NCBI GenBank assembly: GCA_039796935.1
Contig: JBDKIV010000119.1
Span: 1 to 35,450, forward strand
Origin: VFMC01 sp039796935
Lineage (GTDB): Bacteria; Actinomycetota; Acidimicrobiia; Acidimicrobiales; Ilumatobacteraceae
DNA length: 35,450 nucleotides
Reading direction: 5' to 3'
A program made the translations under genes and the position numbers. The notes below the pieces were generated by a model. That model ran no database searches and was not told where the DNA came from. It saw only the letters and a list, made by a program, of their open reading frames with translations. Positions 30,702 to 35,450 of this stretch are shown piece after piece. Numbering within the stretch: the first letter of the stretch is position 1; each line of letters starts with the position of its first letter.

Positions 30702-32804
30702 TCACCGGTGCCGAGGGCGCCCCGACGCAGTCACGGTGAGGACTCCTTCGACGAACATCGGCGATCCGCTGATCTCGACCGTCGTCTCGTCCCAGGTCTC
30801 CGTCACCTCGTACTCGTCGGCCCCGGCAGCGGACATCTCGGCGAGCAGGCGTGGCTCGAGTTCGGATCGGGCAGCGTCTCGCGCTGCCTCGACCGAGGTG
30901 ACGGTGAGGGGCACGGCTCCGGCATGCACGACGAAGATGCCGGGCTCGGGTGCAGAGACGGTGGCCGACCGGCTGATGCGGACACGACCCACCACTGCGC
31001 CGACCGCATTCGCCACGGCGGCGTGCTCGGGCACTACGGCACTGGTGCCGACCAACGCCGCGACCTGGGGGTAGTAGTTGGCTGCCGAAGCACCGAGGGC
31101 GACGACCGGCAGGGAGAGTGTGACGCTGATGTGGGCTGTAGGGGCCGAACCGGCCGGCGTGACCGAGTCGTCGGATGGTGCCGTCCCCGTCCCCGTCCCC
31201 GTCCCCGTCGCTCGGGTCGCCGCATCGAGCGCCATCCCGATCGCCGCCGACTGCGCCAGGTCGGCGTCGCGGCCGTCGTGCGAGAGTGCTGCTGCGAGGA
31301 TCGACTCGGCGGACCTCCGGACGAGGGTGGCGACGACCGCCTGCGCCAGTTCGGTCCCGTCAGCGGCGATCGACCGACCGAGTCGGTCTCGCCGTCGGGC
31401 CATCAGTTCGGCCGCCTTGCCCGCTGCTGCACTGTCGTAGGTGCTCTGACGACCGAGCACATGACTGGCGTCGGTGGGGGTGAAGGCCCCGAAGCGGATG
31501 ACGCCTCGACGAGCAAGACGTTCGGCCACTCGCCGAGACGACAAGGTGACGAGCACCGATGCTGCGGGCATGACGTCGGTGCTCATCGAGGCGAGCAGGT
31601 CGCGCTCGGTTCCCTCGAGTCGCGTCAGTTGCTCGTCACGGCGTGGAGCGACGATGAATCGACCGTCGAGGTCGCTCGTCGTGTCCGAGCGGAGTTGCCG
31701 GTCGAGCGCAGCGTGCACGAGGTCCGGGTGGGTGGTGCCGAGCTGGCTGATGGGGACCACTCGCCGCGGTCCGACGCGAAGCACCAGTCCGACCGCTCGA
31801 TCGTCATGGTCGACCTCGCTGTCTCCACCCAGGCCGTGCGTGTGCATCGCCACGGCGGTGACCATCGTTCGATGCCCGCCGACGGTGGCCCCCTCGTCGC
31901 TGACGACGGGAATGCCTCGGCGCAGGACGGCGATGTCGGTGGTGGTGCCGCCGATGTCGCTCACGATGGCATCGGTGCAACTCGTCAGGTGTGCTGCGCC
32001 GACCAGGCTCGCGGCCGGTCCCGAGAGGATGGTCTCGATCGGGCGATCGCGTACGAATGCGGCCGAGACCAGCGAGCCGTCCCCACGGACGACCATGAGC
32101 GGTGCGTCGATCCCGCGTGCGCGCAGCGCCGATTCACTCGTCGTCACCAGGTCGTCGATGATCGGGATGAGTCGTGCGTTCAAGATGGCGGTGACCGCTC
32201 GTCTGGGCCCGTTGAGCCTGGCCGAGAGGCGATGGCTCGTGGTGGCCGGCTTGCCGCTGACCTCGCGGATCAGCGTCGCTGCTGCTGTCTCGTGTTCGGG
32301 ATTCCGGACGCTGAACTCGGACATCACGGCGAAGGCGTCGACGTCGTCCATCACCTCACGGATGCGGCGTTCGAGCTGGTCGAGGTCGAGGTCGGCTCGT
32401 CGATGGCCGTGTGGGTCGTGACCGCCCGCCAGGATGATCGCAGGGTCACCAGCGAGCGCCGAGTCGAGGCCGTCCCGTTGCAGGACCCGCTCGTCGAAGC
32501 CGATGATCACCGCAGCGACACGCCGTCCGCCTCCCTCGACGAGTGCGTTCGTGGCGAGTGTCGTGCTGAGCGAGACCAGTTCGATCCGTGGTCGCGCACC
32601 GCCCAGATCGGCAAGGACGGCATCGATCGCTCCGTGGATGCCGATCGACAGGTCGTGGTGGGTCGTCGGTGCCTTCGCCGAAGCGACGACGAGTGCTCGA
32701 GCACGACCCGGACTCGCTCGGTCGTCGACCAGGACCGCATCGGTGAAGGTCCCGCCCGTGTCGATGCCGAGCAGGAGCGACGGCGTGGTGTCTGGCGGGT
32801 GCAC
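30702..32804 (-). CDS. Hydantoinase/oxoprolinase (HyuA-like) family protein, no HyuB partner
   Basis: A 700-residue protein of the HyuA/5-oxoprolinase N-terminal superfamily: ASKHA-type ATP-dependent enzymes that open or carboxylate small rings and ketones. It has the phosphate loop G-I-D-T-G-G-T-F-T-D (13-22), S-T-T-L-A-T-N-A and a second ATP motif D-I-G-G-T-T-T-D. The usual second subunit (HyuB) is not adjacent in either direction. The C-terminal half is more divergent and holds a Thr-Gly repeat (DNA unit GTCCCC). I start at GTG 32804; TAGCCT ends 8 bases before it and the domain begins there. A longer open frame upstream overlaps the XRE gene. Confidence 0.8.
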   Translation of the reverse strand: MHPPDTTPSLLLGIDTGGTFTDAVLVDDRASPGRARALVVASAKAPTTHHDLSIGIHGAIDAVLADLGGARPRIELVSLSTTLATNALVEGGGRRVAAVIIGFDERVLQRDGLDSALAGDPAIILAGGHDPHGHRRADLDLDQLERRIREVMDDVDAFAVMSEFSVRNPEHETAAATLIREVSGKPATTSHRLSARLNGPRRAVTAILNARLIPIIDDLVTTSESALRARGIDAPLMVVRGDGSLVSAAFVRDRPIETILSGPAASLVGAAHLTSCTDAIVSDIGGTTTDIAVLRRGIPVVSDEGATVGGHRTMVTAVAMHTHGLGGDSEVDHDDRAVGLVLRVGPRRVVPISQLGTTHPDLVHAALDRQLRSDTTSDLDGRFIVAPRRDEQLTRLEGTERDLLASMSTDVMPAASVLVTLSSRRVAERLARRGVIRFGAFTPTDASHVLGRQSTYDSAAAGKAAELMARRRDRLGRSIAADGTELAQAVVATLVRRSAESILAAALSHDGRDADLAQSAAIGMALDAATRATGTGTGTGTAPSDDSVTPAGSAPTAHISVTLSLPVVALGASAANYYPQVAALVGTSAVVPEHAAVANAVGAVVGRVRISRSATVSAPEPGIFVVHAGAVPLTVTSVEAARDAARSELEPRLLAEMSAAGADEYEVTETWDETTVEISGSPMFVEGVLTVTASGRPRHR
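31183..31206. repeat. Four tandem GTCCCC units inside the HyuA-like gene
   Basis: On the plus strand GTCCCC is repeated exactly four times; the coding strand reads ACG GGG repeated, giving alternating Thr-Gly. The unit is six bases, so slippage would change length without frameshift. Confidence 0.8.
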
Positions 32805-32812
32805 GGCGTCCG

Positions 32813-32818
32813 AGGCTA
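32813..32818 (-). promoter_or_regulatory. -10 element TAGCCT, leaderless-type (HyuA-like gene)
   Basis: TANNNT inside the 26-base gap between the XRE stop and this gene, ending 8 bases before the GTG at 32804. Confidence 0.45.
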
Positions 32819-32830
32819 CTTCCGTCGTCG

Positions 32831-33685
32831 TCAGGCTCTGAGGGTCGTGAGCAGCGAGTTCAGATACGACGGAAGTTCGTGTGGTTGCACCGTTGCCGCC
32901 CTGATCAGACCGTCGAAGTGCCGGGTGAGAGTGCGGACCTGCTCGGCAGAACTGAGGACCAGGTACATCTGACCGAGATAGAGCGCTGCACGCTGCGGCC
33001 CGAAGATCGTCACCGGTGCCGCCGAACGCTCGAGGCCGTCGAAGAGGAACCAGCGCAGCGTGGGGTAGAACTCCTCGGTCAGCTCGATCATGTGCTCGAT
33101 CTGGGCGACCCGGTGCTCGCGCGACAGGGTTCGATAGATCCCCTCGCCGTAGGCGAGCGCCTCGACGGCCTGCACGCTGTTGCAGCATTCGAGGTCGCTG
33201 CCCGGAGCCCTCGTCCAGTCGAGACGCGCCGCTGCCGTGTCGATCATCTGGGCCGGGCTGGTCGATGCGGCGTGACCCAACTCGTGTCGGATGACGGCCT
33301 CGGTCTTGAGCATGTCGGGAACCGTCGACGGTACGTATCGGATCTTGTAGCCCCGCGCTTGCTCGTACCAGGCGATGAGCCGTTCATCGTTGGGCGAGCG
33401 CACTTCGGGGGCGAACGATGTCTGTTCGTGAACCATCTCGGCGCTCATGGGGCGGGCGTCGCTGAGTCCGAGGAGCCAGTCGACCGACGCCTGTCGGCTC
33501 GTCGCGATCTGGACCAGCGTCTCGATCCGCGGGAGTCGTCGGTTCGATGCCGACAGCAGTTGCGACAGCGTCGACCGATCGATTCCTGCGCTCTCGGCGA
33601 ATTCGGTACGGCTCAGTCCGCTCTCGCGGACGACCTCGAGGAGGCGCTCGCGGAACGTGACGAGCGTGAGACGTCGCTCGTCCAT
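32831..33685 (-). CDS. XRE-family helix-turn-helix regulator with a ligand-domain-like C-terminus
   Basis: A 284-residue regulator. Residues about 10-72 are an XRE/Cro helix-turn-helix (the S-R-T-E-F-A-E-S-A-G-I-D-R-S-T-L-S-Q segment, then L-P-R-I-E-T-L). The C-terminal part (about 85-284) starts W-Y-E-Q-A-R-G-Y-K-I-R-Y-V-P-S-T-V-P-D-M-L-K-T-E-A, similar in layout to the effector domain (DUF5753-like) of other actinobacterial XRE regulators; the ligand is unknown. I start at the ATG at 33685. A TACGGT ends 6 bases before it, and a concentric dyad covers its -35. It is divergent from the desaturase gene and upstream of the HyuA-like gene. Confidence 0.82.
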   Translation of the reverse strand: MDERRLTLVTFRERLLEVVRESGLSRTEFAESAGIDRSTLSQLLSASNRRLPRIETLVQIATSRQASVDWLLGLSDARPMSAEMVHEQTSFAPEVRSPNDERLIAWYEQARGYKIRYVPSTVPDMLKTEAVIRHELGHAASTSPAQMIDTAAARLDWTRAPGSDLECCNSVQAVEALAYGEGIYRTLSREHRVAQIEHMIELTEEFYPTLRWFLFDGLERSAAPVTIFGPQRAALYLGQMYLVLSSAEQVRTLTRHFDGLIRAATVQPHELPSYLNSLLTTLRA

Positions 33686-33691
33686 ACGGTC

Positions 33692-33697
33692 ACCGTA
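33692..33697 (-). promoter_or_regulatory. -10 element TACGGT, leaderless-type (XRE gene)
   Basis: TANNNT on the minus strand, ending 6 bases before the ATG at 33685. Confidence 0.55.
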
Positions 33698-33707
33698 GCA
33701 GGAAGCT

Positions 33708-33743
33708 GTTGTGAACACGCACAGAATGGTGCGTTCGTACAAC
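33708..33743. promoter_or_regulatory. Concentric dyad in the XRE/desaturase intergenic region
   Basis: GTTGT-N4-ACGCAC-N6-GTGCGT-N4-ACAAC: two nested inverted repeats (5 and 6 bases) sharing one centre at 33725.5. It overlaps the expected -35 of the XRE gene (-10 at 33692-33697). This is the clearest operator-like structure in the window and the likely XRE binding site. Confidence 0.55.
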
Positions 33744-33796
33744 GCTGCGATGCGGACTGTGCGCAAGTGCGGCAGCGGTGGTCCGGCCCAGTGCGG

Positions 33797-33828
33797 CATG
33801 ATGTCCACGTTCGGAGGAGGAGACGGGC
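33797..33828 (+). promoter_or_regulatory. -10 CATGAT and GGAGGAGG ribosome site for the desaturase gene
   Basis: CATGAT (33797-33802, in GGCATGAT) would start transcription near 33809. The leader holds GGAGGAGG (33812-33819), a strong Shine-Dalgarno sequence 9 bases before the GTG at 33829. Confidence 0.45.
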
Positions 33829-34743
33829 GTGACGAACGACGGACGCCGGCCAGCCGGAGTCGAGTGGCCGACGATGCTGGTGGCACTCGGGTGCTGGTCG
33901 AGCCTCGCCGCGGCGCTGGTGGTGCACGATCGGCTGTGGTGGCCCGTGGTGCTCGTGTGGCTTGCCGTCTCCGGCGGTTGGTACATGTCACTCCAGCACG
34001 AGGTCATCCACGGACACCCGACGCCCTCGAGGCTCGTCAACACGGCGATCGCGGCGACCCCTCTGTCGCTGTGGCTCCCGTTGCCCGTCTACCGGGACAT
34101 CCACCTGCGCCATCACGAGGTGGAGCTCACTCGGGCCGGTGTCGACCCGGAGAGCTTCTACGTGACCCGGGCGACATGGGACGAGGCTTCGGTGGTGCGC
34201 AGGCTGGTGCTGCGCTGCAATCGCACGCTCGCCTGGCGCATCCTGGTCAATCCGCTCGTGTCGATCCCGAGCCACGTGGTCGCGGAGCTCGGACGGGCCA
34301 GAGCCGAGGGCACGCTGGGCCGGATCTGGTTGCCCCATGCCCTCGGGGTGCTCGCCGTCGGTTGGGTCGTCATCGACCTCGCGCAGATGCCCGCGTGGAT
34401 GTACCTCGTCGGTTACTGCTGGGGTGGCATGTCGGTCAGCTCGTTGAGGTCCTTCGCCGAACACCTCGCGGTCGAGGAGCCAGCGACGCGCTCGGCGGTG
34501 GTTCGCAGCAACTGGTTCTTCGGTCTCCTCTTCCTCAACAACAACCTCCACCACACACACCACGCGCTGCCCGGGGCAGCGTGGTACCGCTTGCCCCGGC
34601 TGACGCGCGAACTCGGCTCGGAAGAACTCGCTGCACGAGGCGCGGGCCTGTACCGCGGCTATCTCGACATCGCCCGCCGGTACGGCGTCCGAGCGTTCTC
34701 GACCCCGGTGAGCCCGCTCGAGCGTTCGGCGGGTTCGTCGTGA
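33829..34743 (+). CDS. Membrane fatty-acid desaturase/hydroxylase-family diiron protein
   Basis: A 304-residue membrane protein with histidine boxes of the FA_desaturase superfamily: H57-E-V-I-H61-G-H, H92-L-R-H-H96 and H241-H-T-H-H245, plus H212 (R-S-F-A-E-H). Hydrophobic segments flank them (about 15-33, 36-55, 72-87, 168-200). The family acts on acyl chains, carotenoids, or small polar compounds; short members like this one with N-N-N-L-H-H-T-H-H are often uncharacterised. The substrate is unknown. The GTG start follows a strong GGAGGAGG. The stop overlaps the next gene by four bases (GTGA), so the two proteins are made together. Confidence 0.85.
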   Translation: MTNDGRRPAGVEWPTMLVALGCWSSLAAALVVHDRLWWPVVLVWLAVSGGWYMSLQHEVIHGHPTPSRLVNTAIAATPLSLWLPLPVYRDIHLRHHEVELTRAGVDPESFYVTRATWDEASVVRRLVLRCNRTLAWRILVNPLVSIPSHVVAELGRARAEGTLGRIWLPHALGVLAVGWVVIDLAQMPAWMYLVGYCWGGMSVSSLRSFAEHLAVEEPATRSAVVRSNWFFGLLFLNNNLHHTHHALPGAAWYRLPRLTRELGSEELAARGAGLYRGYLDIARRYGVRAFSTPVSPLERSAGSS

Positions 34744-35450
34744 CGGTGGGCGTCGATCGGCAGCATGCCGTACTCGGGATGTACCCGTTCCCGTCGGCGC
34801 GACGGGGCTACGACCTGCTGTGGGAGGGGATCCACGCTCGGCTGCCCGAGACCCCGGCGTTGCTCGACTGGTCGGCCGACCCTCATTCGTCGTGGCGTGA
34901 GCCTGGCCTGGTCCTCGGGCAGGCGTGCGGTTGGCCGCTGATGACGGAACTGCGCGGGGTGGTGCGAGTGGTCGGCACCTTCGCGCCGTCCGTGCCGTAT
35001 GCCAGGGACCATCGGTACCGGAGTGTGCTCCTGACCCGCCGCCGAGCTGCTCGCGTACCCGAGGCATCCGAGTTCGCGGGCCGGACCGCTGCCGCGAACA
35101 TCTCGCGCAGCCTGTCGGGTTGGGTCAGCCTGCTGCACGCCGTTCACGGTCCGGGTTCGACGTGGCAGGGGCCGGTGGTGTGGACCGGCGCGCATGCCGA
35201 CTCGGTCCGTGCCGTGTGCGAGGGTCGAGCCGACGTGATGTCGATCGACAGCGTCACACTGGCGCTCCTGCGCCGGGAGATCCCCGAGGTCATCGACGAG
35301 CTGGTCGAGATCGGCCTCGGGCCCGAGGTCCCGGCATTGCCGCTCATCGCTCGAGGGTCGACGAGCGACGAGGAGTTGGCCGCGCTCCGACGGGCCATCG
35401 TCGAAGCGTTCGAACAGCGACCCGAGATCGGTGAGTCGATCATGGCCGAG
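34740..35450 (+). CDS. Cytosolic PhnD/SsuA-like substrate-binding protein (cut by window end)
   Basis: The visible 237 residues run past the window edge. Sequence features include L-G-M-Y-P-F-P near the N-terminus, L-G-Q-A-C-G-W-P-L, S-V-L-L-T-R, R-S-L-S-G-W, T-G-A-H-A-D-S-V-R-A-V-C-E-G-R-A-D-V and the following S-I-D-S-V-T. These match the PhnD-like family of phosphonate-binding proteins. No signal peptide is present, so it is not a usual periplasmic or lipid-anchored receptor. The GTG start overlaps the desaturase stop by four bases. I infer a sensing or ligand-delivery role for the coupled membrane enzyme; no transporter genes are visible. Confidence 0.75.
   Translation, partial: MTVGVDRQHAVLGMYPFPSARRGYDLLWEGIHARLPETPALLDWSADPHSSWREPGLVLGQACGWPLMTELRGVVRVVGTFAPSVPYARDHRYRSVLLTRRRAARVPEASEFAGRTAAANISRSLSGWVSLLHAVHGPGSTWQGPVVWTGAHADSVRAVCEGRADVMSIDSVTLALLRREIPEVIDELVEIGLGPEVPALPLIARGSTSDEELAALRRAIVEAFEQRPEIGESIMAE

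Noticed and set aside
32805..33188. N-terminal extension of the HyuA-like protein
   Set aside because: Overlaps the XRE coding region, and the ATP-binding loop lies normally close to the GTG at 32804.
1..35450. Mobile elements, prophage or CRISPR
   Set aside because: No transposase, integrase, terminal repeats or spaced short repeats were seen on either strand; two P450s and two SDRs are divergent copies, not recent duplications.

Overview
The window reads as chromosomal DNA of a G+C-rich actinobacterium, most likely class Acidimicrobiia (Ilumatobacter-like; this rank is an inference). Supporting signs are a mycothione reductase (mycothiol is an actinobacterial thiol), a CarD-type RNA polymerase regulator, frequent GTG starts, and the gene order dapA-rnj-ftsK-rimO-pgsA-cinA, which resembles the mycobacterial and streptomycete chromosomes. 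I recognise 32 protein genes (the first and last are cut by the window edges) and one tRNA. No insertion sequence, prophage, CRISPR array or plasmid gene is visible.

Layout. 1-4645: end of a TetR-type regulator, a ferritin-like diiron protein, a winged-helix protein, dapA and RNase J. 4648-11878: a small lipoprotein, ftsK, an SMP-30-type lactonase, then the tight rimO-pgsA-cinA run. 11953-14131: tRNA-Arg(UCU) on the minus strand, an HtrA-type membrane serine protease and carD. 14159-19346: a glutamine synthetase-like ligase, an EEP-family phosphoesterase on the minus strand, an SDR coupled to a PLP decarboxylase, and a beta-hydroxyacid dehydrogenase. 19369-27076: a minus-strand run of P450, SDR, class III aminotransferase, mycothione reductase, VOC protein, 2-oxoglutarate/Fe(II)-type oxygenase and an RlmI-like rRNA methyltransferase. 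27200-29337: surE and a second P450. 29346-30578: a LysM x3 plus NlpC/P60 wall hydrolase. 30702-35450: a lone HyuA-like protein and an XRE regulator, facing away from a desaturase-like membrane enzyme that overlaps a cytosolic PhnD-like binding protein.

The most striking signal is regulatory. Of the 31 genes whose start is visible, 17 have a -10-like hexamer (12 are exact TANNNT, 5 keep only the second A and final T) ending 6-8 bases before the ATG or GTG. That is the geometry of leaderless mRNAs. Nine others are translationally coupled or closely follow an upstream gene, and five appear to have a true 5' leader. The hexamer also occurs in the 18-45 base gaps between same-strand neighbours, so apparent operons on the minus strand may be single-gene units.

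The best candidate for an undescribed system is the right-hand locus: XRE regulator with a large concentric dyad in its promoter, HyuA-like protein, desaturase-like enzyme and PhnD-like protein. A second regulatory feature of note is a set of three TCTCACC repeats in helical phase upstream of the HtrA-type gene.
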